Source of the DNA: Maribacter aquivivus
GTDB lineage: Bacteria; Bacteroidota; Bacteroidia; Flavobacteriales; Flavobacteriaceae
DNA: 57,517 nucleotides
Direction: 5' to 3'
Assembly: GCF_900142175.1 (NCBI RefSeq)
Contig: NZ_FQZX01000001.1
Coordinates: 2,373,825 to 2,431,341 of the forward strand
Notes under the pieces: generated by a model
Seen by the model: the letters and a program-made list of their open reading frames with translations, nothing else
What the model was told of the DNA's origin: nothing
Database searches by the model: none
Shown: one piece after another, positions 27,840 to 35,476 of the stretch
Numbering within the stretch: the first letter of the stretch is position 1
Layout: each line of letters starts with the position of its first letter
Translations under genes and position numbers: made by a program

Positions 27840-28670
27840 TTAATATTCTTCCTTTATTTCTCCATTTTTTAATAGGTGTAAAAGAGGTTTTGAATCTTCT
27901 TTTTTAAGGTCGATTTTATAAAACTCATTACCGCGGTTTATAGTGGTGTCAGGGAAAATGCCACCTTTAGTAATGTACTTTGTTATAGCTTCTTTATCAG
28001 ACTCATGTAAAGGCTCTTGTAATCTTTTTTTGCCATCACTAATAATGATGTCTCCTTCTAATACCAATGGAGTTTTAGCCAAGCGTTTTCTCATATAATA
28101 AAATCGATTATTATCCATAATAAATTCATTATAGCCTTCAGAAACTTCTCCTGAATATAGTTCTACCGTATTAAAAGCGGGAGTTTCACGTAACTGGCTA
28201 GCGGTTAGGTTAACCTTTATATCTTTTATGGTTTTACTCTTAAACTTAATTGAAACTTCTTCAAAACTACCTGTGACTTCTGGGTTTGTGACCCACTCTT
28301 GATCTACCTTGAAAAATACTTTTTCTCTGTGATGTTCAGGACTTATGTAATTAATGGATATGGAGTCTTTTAACTGGTTATTATGCCTTGCATATAAAAT
28401 ATAAGGTTGTACTAACTCTTTGTTTGGCTGTAATTTTATTTCATTGCCCTCTATGCTATAGGTGCCATAAACTTCTAAATCTACACTCCCAAAAATGGCA
28501 TAGTAATGAAATAGATTATTGTCTAATAGGTATAGTTTAGTCGGCATTTCCATCTGGGACAAATCATAAAAACCTTCTAAAGTTTTGGAGTTATTTATTG
28601 AATTTTCTTGTGATTGCTGCCCAACCATTATTTGAAGACATAAGAAGTATATAACTAGTACGTATTTCAT
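27840..28670 (-). CDS. Secreted protein of unknown function
   Basis: 276 aa with a signal peptide ending near IMVGQQS. The mature protein is beta-rich with no recognisable motif. A pattern of short aromatic strands (LFHYYAIFGSVDLEVYGTY) is followed by a C-terminal region with an EAITKYITKGGIFPD segment. It lies between the discoidin-like gene and a terminator-like hairpin at 28743-28762, so it may be the first gene of the downstream transcription unit. I do not recognise a family. Confidence 0.65.
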   Translation of the reverse strand: MKYVLVIYFLCLQIMVGQQSQENSINNSKTLEGFYDLSQMEMPTKLYLLDNNLFHYYAIFGSVDLEVYGTYSIEGNEIKLQPNKELVQPYILYARHNNQLKDSISINYISPEHHREKVFFKVDQEWVTNPEVTGSFEEVSIKFKSKTIKDIKVNLTASQLRETPAFNTVELYSGEVSEGYNEFIMDNNRFYYMRKRLAKTPLVLEGDIIISDGKKRLQEPLHESDKEAITKYITKGGIFPDTTINRGNEFYKIDLKKEDSKPLLHLLKNGEIKEEY

Positions 28671-28742
28671 GTATTTGCAATAATTGGATTTGCGGTTCTA
28701 ATTTGATGGTGTTAAAAGTGCCATGTACCTATAACAAATAAA

Positions 28743-28762
28743 GCTGAATAAAATTATTCAGC
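28743..28762 (-). terminator. Hairpin terminator after the zinc-ribbon operon
   Basis: Arms GCTGAATAA and TTATTCAGC (9 bp, perfect) with a 2-nt loop. On the minus strand it is followed by TTTATTTGTT. It lies 40 bp beyond the stop of the 184-aa gene and upstream of the 276-aa gene, as expected for an intrinsic terminator of the zinc-ribbon operon. Confidence 0.65.
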
Positions 28763-28801
28763 CTTATTCTTACTTATAGTAAATAGATAGTGTGTAATCT
28801 C

Positions 28802-29356
28802 TTAAAAATCAATATCATCGCTTAAGTTAGCGCTCTGGTCTTGGTACATCTCATTAAAGTGTGCTTCCCACTTTTCAGTTAGTCTTCCTTGTTTTTTCAT
28901 AAGTTTCTGAATTTTACCAGAATTAGGATCTTCTTGCATGGCTTTTTGAATTCGCCCGCCCCAGTGCATACCTAATTGAGAAAATTGGGTAATAGAAATG
29001 CCATATTCTTTTTGAAAATCTATATCAATACCTACATCTTGAGCTATAGCAAAATGCCTTTCCATTTTAATATGATCGCTCCACTTAGGATATTTTGCCA
29101 GAGCTACCTCAGGACCTTCTGCTCCGCCTTCAGCATTGGCAAACTTACCTTGTTTTGGATTCATAAAAACTTCACCAAAAAACTTCATATCGTCATGACT
29201 TAATTCTGCCATTTTACCATTCCATTGGTTTTTAGTGTCTTCCCATACTGGCAACTCTATACCTAGAATTTCACAAATTTTTTCGGTAGGCATACCTGCT
29301 GCCATATTTGCTGATGCACAGGCATAGTCTCTAAAAGTTACTCCGTTAATTTCCAT
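28802..29356 (-). CDS. DUF6620-like cytoplasmic protein
   Basis: 184 aa, no signal or membrane segment. It starts MEINGVTFRDYACASANMA and has Trp/Gly-rich helical segments (GIELPVWEDTKNQW, LGMHWGGRIQKAM) that resemble the uncharacterised DUF6620 family. It is the last gene of a three-gene unit with the two zinc-ribbon proteins (12 bp gap to the preceding gene) and is followed by a terminator-like hairpin. This links it to the predicted LytTR site D regulon. Molecular function unknown; the family name is a recollection from sequence resemblance. Confidence 0.65.
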   Translation of the reverse strand: MEINGVTFRDYACASANMAAGMPTEKICEILGIELPVWEDTKNQWNGKMAELSHDDMKFFGEVFMNPKQGKFANAEGGAEGPEVALAKYPKWSDHIKMERHFAIAQDVGIDIDFQKEYGISITQFSQLGMHWGGRIQKAMQEDPNSGKIQKLMKKQGRLTEKWEAHFNEMYQDQSANLSDDIDF

Positions 29357-29368
29357 ATTTGGTTGGTT

Positions 29369-30226
29369 TTAATTGTTATATAGATCGCTCCTCTTTTTAT
29401 TGTCATAGAAATAGAGGTTCATTTTTACACTTACATCGTGTTTAATGTTCTCTTGGTATTCTGGTAAGTAGGAGGCTCTTTCTGTAAAATAATTTGTCCA
29501 GAAAGTATTTTCTTTAATTTCCCAATTATCATAGGCTTTTGCTAAAGGTGTTTTATCATCACCCTTGTTTAAACTGCGAAAACTTTGGCAATGTTTATGA
29601 GCTGCATTTTTTTCATCCCACTCTTTCAATACTTTGTGTTTAGCTATGTTATCTACCACCCAACGTATTTCGGTGATTTTGTCACTAGGTACAAAGGTGT
29701 TTACCGTATTACAATAGCCACAGCCTACATAATGTGATCTAAAAATGTCTTTTTTAACCTCTAGTTTACCACTGCATTGCGAACAATGAAAATCTTCATT
29801 TAATAATTGAATAGCATGGTTGTAAAATTCTTGAGCAATTTTGCCTTCGAGTTCAATCTCAAACCGCTCTATTCTAGTGCTAAATGAATACGATAATTCT
29901 GTTCCTTTTTGGTCTTGGTCAATAATATCCCACCGTTCAACATAATCTAACATTTGTGGTTGTACTTTATCATCAAACGTTTGCTCTATTTTGTCCCCTA
30001 AAGCCTCTAACTGAGATTTGATTCCGCTCCATGCAGTCATATTTGCAGACATGTCATAGTTGTTTGCTTCTAAATTGTCTATTACAGCTTCTTCTGCATG
30101 TACTAAAGACTCGTTGAAACGTGTTTCCATTTTTGCTAGAAATGTATCCCACTTCTCAACCAAGGCATGGTATTCTGGCTGGTTTTTTCTTTCTTCTTTA
30201 CTATCTTTCTTAGAAAATCCAAACAT
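29369..30226 (-). CDS. Zinc-ribbon-containing cytoplasmic protein
   Basis: 285 aa. The N-terminal helical, acidic part (about 1-140) precedes a treble-clef/zinc-ribbon pattern of CSQC and CGYC about 20 residues apart (about residues 148-175). A further helical part follows (about 180-285). Four Cys in two CxxC pairs should bind one zinc. The ATG overlaps the stop of the 66-aa zinc-ribbon gene in TAATG, so they are translationally coupled and may form one complex. There is no export signal. Possibly an adaptor. No named family recognised. Confidence 0.75.
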   Translation of the reverse strand: MFGFSKKDSKEERKNQPEYHALVEKWDTFLAKMETRFNESLVHAEEAVIDNLEANNYDMSANMTAWSGIKSQLEALGDKIEQTFDDKVQPQMLDYVERWDIIDQDQKGTELSYSFSTRIERFEIELEGKIAQEFYNHAIQLLNEDFHCSQCSGKLEVKKDIFRSHYVGCGYCNTVNTFVPSDKITEIRWVVDNIAKHKVLKEWDEKNAAHKHCQSFRSLNKGDDKTPLAKAYDNWEIKENTFWTNYFTERASYLPEYQENIKHDVSVKMNLYFYDNKKRSDLYNN

Positions 30227-30426
30227 TATATATCGGTTTTAATCTCGTTGTCAATATCCATAAACTTAAAGTCGCAATAATCACAAGTAGTTAAATTGGT
30301 GTCTTTAGGTCTTGCGGCGCCACAATTTTCACACTTTCTAGAACTGGTTTCAGAAGTTGTATTCGTTCCCCAATCTTTCTGGGTTTCGTTGGCGTTTTTT
30401 ACTATTTTTTTAAAAGGATTTGACAT
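30226..30426 (-). CDS. Small zinc-ribbon protein
   Basis: 66 aa. An N-terminal Lys/Asn-rich segment precedes CENC, then CDYC 16 residues later, a compact zinc-ribbon of the kind fused to or paired with membrane-stress proteins. It is the first gene of the operon 30426-28802 and overlaps the next gene by one base (TAATG). Site D and an inverted repeat lie in its upstream region. In Bacillus the ydjF-ydjG-ydjH-ydjI cluster links a PspA, a zinc-ribbon and an SPFH protein. The same protein types recur here under one predicted regulator, but this parallel is only an inference. Confidence 0.75.
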   Translation of the reverse strand: MSNPFKKIVKNANETQKDWGTNTTSETSSRKCENCGAARPKDTNLTTCDYCDFKFMDIDNEIKTDI

Positions 30427-30427
30427 A

Positions 30428-30470
30428 TCGGTATAAATATATCGTATAGTTATACCTGATATTATACCGA
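30428..30470 (-). promoter_or_regulatory. Inverted repeat upstream of the zinc-ribbon operon
   Basis: Arms TCGGTATAA (30428-30436) and TTATACCGA (30462-30470), perfect 9 bp, separated by 25 bp. It lies just before the ATG at 30426 and overlaps the edge of site D. Could be an operator or a leader hairpin. Confidence 0.4.
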
Positions 30471-30500
30471 GTTGACAAACGTGGTAGTTTAGTTTGTATT
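30467..30500 (-). promoter_or_regulatory. Predicted LytTR direct-repeat site D
   Basis: Half-sites GTTGAC at 30471-30476 and GTTTGT at 30492-30497, 21 bp apart, 45-71 bp before the ATG of the 66-aa zinc-ribbon gene. The distal unit ttagtttgtatt matches sites B and C; the proximal one is weaker. Confidence 0.42.
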
Positions 30501-30591
30501 CGATACTTTTAAGTGCAATAAGTAGTGCACTAGAAGTGTTTTACCAATATTTAGACTGGTATTTTTTATGTGTGATTTAAGTACTTTTATT

Positions 30592-31323
30592 CTAGTAGTA
30601 TTTTCCTTCTTCACATTTATTTCTATTCCAATGCTGTTTTAGAAAAGCGTTAAAGCTTGGTTTTTGTTCTAAATTGGAGCTAGCTTCATATTTGCCGCCA
30701 TACGCATTTTCATTACCGCACATAAGCATGGTTTCTCCTCTAAAGGCGTATTTCGTATTTTCTTCGAACATGATGATTTTCATGATGCCGGGATCCATTC
30801 CTCCACGGCACATTAATACATAGGGTATAGCTATTTCAGTAATACCGTCTTGGTCCAAATCTGTAACTGTAGTTGCTTTTGGTATAAAGCCAATAAACCA
30901 ATCTACCCCATAACACTCTATATAATCGTATACCCGCCACTTCTTTTTATACTCTTGTTCAGTATTACTTTTTGTAAACAAATAGGCATAGAGTTCAGCT
31001 TTGTCCTGAAGCATATAATCTGTACTATCTTTTTCATAGTCCAACCAAGTAAAGTTCCCTGTTACCGTTTGTATTAGAATATTCTCACCCGTAGCATCTG
31101 TCCATTTTAGGGCTTCAACAACGGTGCCTTTAAAATCTAATGATTTTGGAATTTCATTATAGTTTATGCTATCAATTTTTATTTCTTTGCTAGAATTCTC
31201 TCTATCCCAAATGCCCAACCAAACATCGGGTTCTAATGCTCTAAATTTTTCTATGTTTTCTTTACTTTGTGCAAAGGAGAAGCTGGTTACTATTAGGATT
31301 AAGAGTGTTGTAAAGGTTTTCAT
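30592..31323 (-). CDS. Secreted protein resembling the M949_RS01915 family
   Basis: 243 aa with a signal peptide (LLILIVTSFSFAQS). A calcium-like motif is followed by a short region (DLDQDGITEIAIPYVLMCRGG) with the DxDxDG pattern seen in the flavobacterial family often annotated as M949_RS01915, named from a Riemerella gene linked to surface polysaccharide phenotype. Cys residues are spread through the second half (CYG, MCRGG, MCGNE, KCEE). It stands alone 166 bp downstream of the zinc-ribbon operon start. The biochemical role is unproven, and the family assignment rests on remembered resemblance. Confidence 0.6.
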   Translation of the reverse strand: MKTFTTLLILIVTSFSFAQSKENIEKFRALEPDVWLGIWDRENSSKEIKIDSINYNEIPKSLDFKGTVVEALKWTDATGENILIQTVTGNFTWLDYEKDSTDYMLQDKAELYAYLFTKSNTEQEYKKKWRVYDYIECYGVDWFIGFIPKATTVTDLDQDGITEIAIPYVLMCRGGMDPGIMKIIMFEENTKYAFRGETMLMCGNENAYGGKYEASSNLEQKPSFNAFLKQHWNRNKCEEGKYY

Positions 31324-31459
31324 TTTTTCTGTTAAAAGGAGATTGTGTTTTGTTGGTTGAGCAGGGTAAAAAGCTGTATAGTTTAAGTTGCAAAGAGCTA
31401 GTTAAATTATTACTTCTTTTTAATATAGCTAATATTTGTTTCGAGTTTCTTTTACTTCT

Positions 31460-32545
31460 CTATTCCATTCTATTTAATTCGGTAGCTCCTGCTATTGCAC
31501 CAATCGATTCAAAGACTTCATCTTGGTCTTGAGTATCTGTCCAGCCCATTTTTGATAATTCTGAACGTACTTGATGTTCTGTTTTTTCTTTCACGAAATG
31601 ATAATAGGCGAAATCAACAACCTCTGGTGGTATTCTTTCCAATTGATAGGCCGTTAAGCCTGAAGCAAGCCTTAAGACACCAATGAAATATGTAATTACT
31701 AATTGTACAATCCAACTTATTAATAAACCGATCCAACCTGTATTTGTGTTTTTTATCGTTAAACCAGCATTAAACCTGACTTGTAAAAATTCCCAAAAGC
31801 TAAATGATTGAAAGTTGTTTTCGTTTAAGATTATTTGGTATTGAAAATATTGATTTGATACATAGGTGATCACTATCATTGCTATAAGTAAATAATGTAA
31901 ATGATCATAAAAAGTATAATTACTTAATTTGATGAGTTGGGTAAGTACATAACCTAGAATAATTGCAACGACAACTTCAAAAACCCCAATAATGTATATT
32001 CCTTTTACAGAAAGAAATGCTACAATAGCACCTACTATAAGCGCTGTAATTAAACCGCCAACAACCGGAATCCAAATCTGAGGTTTTTTTCGGCTTTTTG
32101 GTTTTGGTAAATTTTCTGGAATTATGTAGTCATCCCAATTATTTGCTTTTTCAATTTCCTTTTCAAGTTCAGCTAAAGTTTCATGATCAAATTCGTTTTC
32201 TGTTTGTTGAAATGCATGAATGAATAATTTAACCCTTTTAGAGTTTCTACCATTGTCCCAAATTTCGTTGCCGAGAGAGATACTTTTAACAGTTAATTTG
32301 CCATTTTCAAAAGAAACATTGATTTTTTCGGTCCATCTGTTCCAATCTCCTTTTCTTTTTGCTTCAGCATTTCTTTCATCATGGTAAACAATATCCCAAC
32401 CTAATTTTTCAAAAGTTTTATTTACAATAGGTATAATCACTGTTTTGTTTAAACCAGTTTTTATTTCCTCTTCAAATTTTGGAGTCCAATTAACGCTATG
32501 CTTTTTCTTGATAGACGCCTCGTATTGTTTAAGATCTTCGTTCAT
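31460..32545 (-). CDS. Four-span membrane protein with soluble N-terminal domain
   Basis: 361 aa. The N-terminal soluble part (about 1-150) contains LEKLGW-type and NAEAKRKGDWNRWTEKINVSF motifs and ends in the basic stretch PKPKSRKKPQIW. Hydrophobic segments follow at about 155-178, 183-203, 216-236 and 270-292. A cytoplasmic-type tail has FAYYHFVKEKTEHQVRSELSKMGW. No signal peptide. The paired soluble ends suggest a membrane-bound sensor or scaffold, but nothing specific is identifiable. It precedes the 219-aa lipoprotein by 28 bp on the opposite side of transcription order. Confidence 0.65.
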   Translation of the reverse strand: MNEDLKQYEASIKKKHSVNWTPKFEEEIKTGLNKTVIIPIVNKTFEKLGWDIVYHDERNAEAKRKGDWNRWTEKINVSFENGKLTVKSISLGNEIWDNGRNSKRVKLFIHAFQQTENEFDHETLAELEKEIEKANNWDDYIIPENLPKPKSRKKPQIWIPVVGGLITALIVGAIVAFLSVKGIYIIGVFEVVVAIILGYVLTQLIKLSNYTFYDHLHYLLIAMIVITYVSNQYFQYQIILNENNFQSFSFWEFLQVRFNAGLTIKNTNTGWIGLLISWIVQLVITYFIGVLRLASGLTAYQLERIPPEVVDFAYYHFVKEKTEHQVRSELSKMGWTDTQDQDEVFESIGAIAGATELNRME

Positions 32546-32573
32546 TTGATTGGCAGTATTGTATTCGTACTTT

Positions 32574-33233
32574 TTATTCGGTAATTATTTTGCTGTAAAT
32601 ATTCCCTTTCCAGTATAACTGATTATCTGTTTCTAAAATATTTATAAACTTAAAATCAAACACAGCTTTTATAATTCCGCTTTCATATAGTGCTTCGTCT
32701 ATTTTAATAGTTCCGCTTTTTAAAGGGAAAGTATTAATCCCTAAATCTCTTATACTGTTGAAATAGACAGAAGCAGTACAAGAGTCGTTTTTTAGTTCTA
32801 TAATTAAATTGCTGTGTGTAGAAACGTTGCTTTGAGATTCTCCTTTTATAGTTCCATTCTTTAGTTTCTTGAACTCAATATAATTTGTACCTGAATATTC
32901 ATACATTCTATTTTCTGACTTTAATGAATGGTATACGTGAGTAGTATCTATTATCTTATAAAATGCTTGTAACGAATCTTTGTAAATTTTACCGGTATTA
33001 TCTTTCATTCTGTCAATTGCTACAGGGCAACTGCCGTCGCAGCTTAATTGACCATGACTGTTTTTATAAACTCCTTCTTTATAACTCCAATTTTCTTTAA
33101 AAGAAAAGTCTCCTTTTAATTCTGACGTCCATTCAATATTGATGGTATTATTAGAATCAATTTCCTTTTCAATTGTTTTGCAAGAGAGTGCTGTTAAAAG
33201 AAGTAATAGTATGATAGAGAGTTTGTTTTTCAT
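32574..33233 (-). CDS. Lipoprotein of unknown function
   Basis: 219 aa. The signal ends in LLTALSCKT, giving a lipidated Cys. The mature part is beta-rich with a short Cys pair (GQLSCDGSCP) at about residues 61-70 and strands such as MYEYSGTNYIEFKKL and TIKGESQSN. It resembles small lipocalin- or META-like envelope lipoproteins only in general shape. It is followed by the four-span protein and preceded by two small membrane proteins, all in one direction with short gaps. Confidence 0.65.
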   Translation of the reverse strand: MKNKLSIILLLLLTALSCKTIEKEIDSNNTINIEWTSELKGDFSFKENWSYKEGVYKNSHGQLSCDGSCPVAIDRMKDNTGKIYKDSLQAFYKIIDTTHVYHSLKSENRMYEYSGTNYIEFKKLKNGTIKGESQSNVSTHSNLIIELKNDSCTASVYFNSIRDLGINTFPLKSGTIKIDEALYESGIIKAVFDFKFINILETDNQLYWKGNIYSKIITE

Positions 33234-33241
33234 TTTAGTTT

Positions 33242-33652
33242 TTACTTATTCTGTTTAATCATTAAATATGTTACTCTTCCTGAATACATTAGAAAAGGTA
33301 TGCCAGAACAGAATGAAATTATAAATAGGGATTCATAAAACCAATCACCAATTGTTAGTACTCCAAATGAAATTAAGAGTAGTATTATCCCTTGTATAAC
33401 TAATATATTTTTGATTAGAATTGACTTTGAAAAAAGACTTACTATCAATACTATTTTTCCAATCATCGATATTGAGCCAGTTATTAAAAATCGACTTTCA
33501 TATTCGTTGGTTAAGTTTAGTTCAAATCCATTCTTTATTATAGACGGAATACTTACTAAGTCCAACATGAGCATTATTCCCATACCATGTCCAGCAGCAA
33601 TGACGATTATAGAATGAAATATTATAGTTAATATTTTAGCTTTTTTTACCAA
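33242..33652 (-). CDS. Small membrane protein (TTG start)
   Basis: 136 aa with four hydrophobic segments (about 8-28, 50-75, 79-97 and 105-125). The frame starts at TTG 33652 because no ATG lies before residue 24, and the first hydrophobic segment needs this start. The gap to the downstream lipoprotein gene is 8 bp. No family recognised; no charged catalytic motif is visible. Confidence 0.55.
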   Translation of the reverse strand: MVKKAKILTIIFHSIIVIAAGHGMGIMLMLDLVSIPSIIKNGFELNLTNEYESRFLITGSISMIGKIVLIVSLFSKSILIKNILVIQGIILLLISFGVLTIGDWFYESLFIISFCSGIPFLMYSGRVTYLMIKQNK

Positions 33653-33669
33653 TCAAAAATAATTTTAAT

Positions 33670-33933
33670 TTAAATGTTGCGCTTTCTCAATAACGCTTGC
33701 AATTCATCATTTTTAGTAGAGTTGCTAACTATTCGATAAATAAAATAGATAGGAAATATTAACGGAATAAGAACTGTATAATTTTTCCCGTAAATTGAAG
33801 AAACAATTCCGATAGCTATTATGCTAGCAAGAAACCCAATTACAAATGCATTAATAATTTTAGACTTTTTTAGTTTCTTTTTTTCAACTTTTAATTCTTC
33901 ATCTGTTAGTTCAGATAGATTCTTTTTATTCAT
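33670..33933 (-). CDS. Small two-span membrane protein
   Basis: 87 aa. A highly charged N-terminus (ELTDEELKVEKKKLKKSK) precedes two hydrophobic segments (about 30-47 and 54-70). A polar tail follows. The ATG overlaps the stop of the upstream 215-aa gene by one base (TAATG), so they are translationally coupled and probably function together. Function unknown. Confidence 0.6.
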   Translation of the reverse strand: MNKKNLSELTDEELKVEKKKLKKSKIINAFVIGFLASIIAIGIVSSIYGKNYTVLIPLIFPIYFIYRIVSNSTKNDELQALLRKRNI

Positions 33934-34580
33934 TACTGGTGTGTTTGACTATTGTTAATTGCAGTATTTTCATCTTTGTAAAGTTTATTGACTTTTGGTT
34001 GAATAATCCACACGCCAATAAAATAAAACCATAAGAGAAAAAACTCTCCGGCAAAATCTCCAAAGTCTACTTTCCTTTTAAATTCGGCAGTTTTAATTGT
34101 TTTGGCCACAAAATACATGGAGTAAAATATACAGAACATGGAGAATAAATGGAGCAGTACAATAATGTACAAAGGCCAACCGATAAGTGAGAAACTATTA
34201 ATTTCAGTTCCAGAAAATAGTCCGGCCATTAAAAGCATTATAGATATGATATAGATAAGGGGTATGAAGAATAAAATTTTAAATTTTTCAACCTTCATTT
34301 TAATTTCTGAAGGAATATTTTTTTGAAGTCCGATTGCGATAGACCAAAACCAATCGAAAAACATGATGACATATAAAATCATTATATACGGGAAGAAGTC
34401 AAAATAAAAGATGTTGTCGTTTAGAACTTCAGTTACACCAGTTCCACTTTCTGAAATCGGACTCGGATGTGTTTGTGGTCCAAATAACTGAGACACAATA
34501 AATAGTTGGTAAATTAACGGAATACCCAACATTAAAATGAATAGTTGCCAATGTTTTGCTTTTAGATAGAAGTTAATCAT
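33933..34580 (-). CDS. Membrane protein with several spans
   Basis: 215 aa, no signal peptide. Hydrophobic segments at about 12-32, 60-80, 97-120, 131-155 and 176-195. Aromatic-rich loops (FDFFPYIMILYVIMFFDWFW) and a C-terminal polar tail. I recognise no family. It is the first gene of a short run of membrane genes (34580 to 33242), directly downstream of the HD phosphohydrolase (18 bp). Confidence 0.6.
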   Translation of the reverse strand: MINFYLKAKHWQLFILMLGIPLIYQLFIVSQLFGPQTHPSPISESGTGVTEVLNDNIFYFDFFPYIMILYVIMFFDWFWSIAIGLQKNIPSEIKMKVEKFKILFFIPLIYIISIMLLMAGLFSGTEINSFSLIGWPLYIIVLLHLFSMFCIFYSMYFVAKTIKTAEFKRKVDFGDFAGEFFLLWFYFIGVWIIQPKVNKLYKDENTAINNSQTHQ

Positions 34581-34598
34581 ATGTTCTTTTTACATTTA

Positions 34599-35213
34599 TT
34601 ATTGCGATTGCAATTCCCGTTGTAAGTTCTGTTTAGCTTGTGTTTCAAACTTGTTATAAAAAAAGTCAGTTTTAAATATTCTGTCCATCGACAAAAAATG
34701 ATTTAGAACTTTTTTACGCCCAGGATTATAAATGAATGCGGGATAGATAGCATATTCCTTTCTAACATTTTTGTAGTATAGATCGTATGTTTCCCAACTT
34801 TGACCTAATACAGAAAGGTCGGCATCTGTAAAATAGTTAGTATCGCTGTCGATTGATTTATGGTGCGATTTGGTAGTTGAAATTTGTTTTTTGCATTGAT
34901 TAATAATGTCGCTAGAAACAGAAATCTCTTTCATACGTTTTTCCGCGAGTTCAGCACTTTTTTCTTCGTTGTCTGATTTTGTAGAATTGTAAATTATGTC
35001 GTGGTAATAGAGTGTGAATAAAATCGTTTCCCAGTTCTTTATTTCTCCCTTTACAATAGTTAGCTGAGATAATAAATTGTCAAGATGTTGTAATGTATGA
35101 TAATGTCTTTTTTTGCCAGAGTAGTTTTTCTCTATTTCTGTCCATAGAACATTTATCAAACGCTCATCGCCTGTATATTTTAGCAGAAGTGCTGTGAATG
35201 TTTCTTTTAGCAT
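34599..35213 (-). CDS. HD-superfamily metal-dependent phosphohydrolase
   Basis: 204 aa, a common length for the predicted metal-dependent HD phosphohydrolase family. HYHTLQHLDNLL (about 37-48) and YYHDIIYN (about 68-75) supply the His-Asp metal ligands. Also conserved is the later H-containing region TTKSHHKSI and DADLSVLGQSW. A cytoplasmic enzyme on phosphate-containing substrates, possibly nucleotides. It begins 15 bp after the first copy of a direct repeat that flanks the AlbA_2 gene. Activity and substrate are not established for this family. Confidence 0.85.
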   Translation of the reverse strand: MLKETFTALLLKYTGDERLINVLWTEIEKNYSGKKRHYHTLQHLDNLLSQLTIVKGEIKNWETILFTLYYHDIIYNSTKSDNEEKSAELAEKRMKEISVSSDIINQCKKQISTTKSHHKSIDSDTNYFTDADLSVLGQSWETYDLYYKNVRKEYAIYPAFIYNPGRKKVLNHFLSMDRIFKTDFFYNKFETQAKQNLQRELQSQ

Positions 35214-35228
35214 GAGAGTTCTTTAATA

Positions 35229-35277
35229 ACAACCAACACAAAAACATGTGCAGCGGTATTATCACCAAAGAAAGATA
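35229..35277. repeat. Direct repeat copy 1 (left of the AlbA_2 gene)
   Basis: Shares about 80% identity with 37037-37086 (ACAACC-AACAC.., ACATGTGC, GGTATTAT, AAAGAAAGATA blocks). It lies between the HD phosphohydrolase start and the AlbA_2 gene stop. A 7-bp perfect hairpin CCAAATC/GATTTGG at 35294-35311 follows. Confidence 0.55.
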
Positions 35278-35476
35278 CAATTTTCAATTAAAGCCAAATC
35301 AAAAGATTTGGTGGACTTTATAAAAACACACTAAACTTTGACTTAAACACCAAAACCCGTATTGATTTTAGCCATTGTTGGTAGTAGTTATTTATTTTGT
35401 CAAATAAGATGTGTTTGTTTATCAGATAGTTGATGGTTTTTAGTTTTGTAACTATCAAATAACCATCAAATAAGAA

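Noticed and set aside
28698..28707. A half-site like the LytTR motif before the 276-aa gene
   Set aside because: No partner at 21 bp; single half-sites are too common in AT-rich DNA.
8901..31323. Polymorphic toxin locus
   Set aside because: No toxin, RHS/VgrG or pre-toxin domain was found; only candidate-immunity-type repeats.
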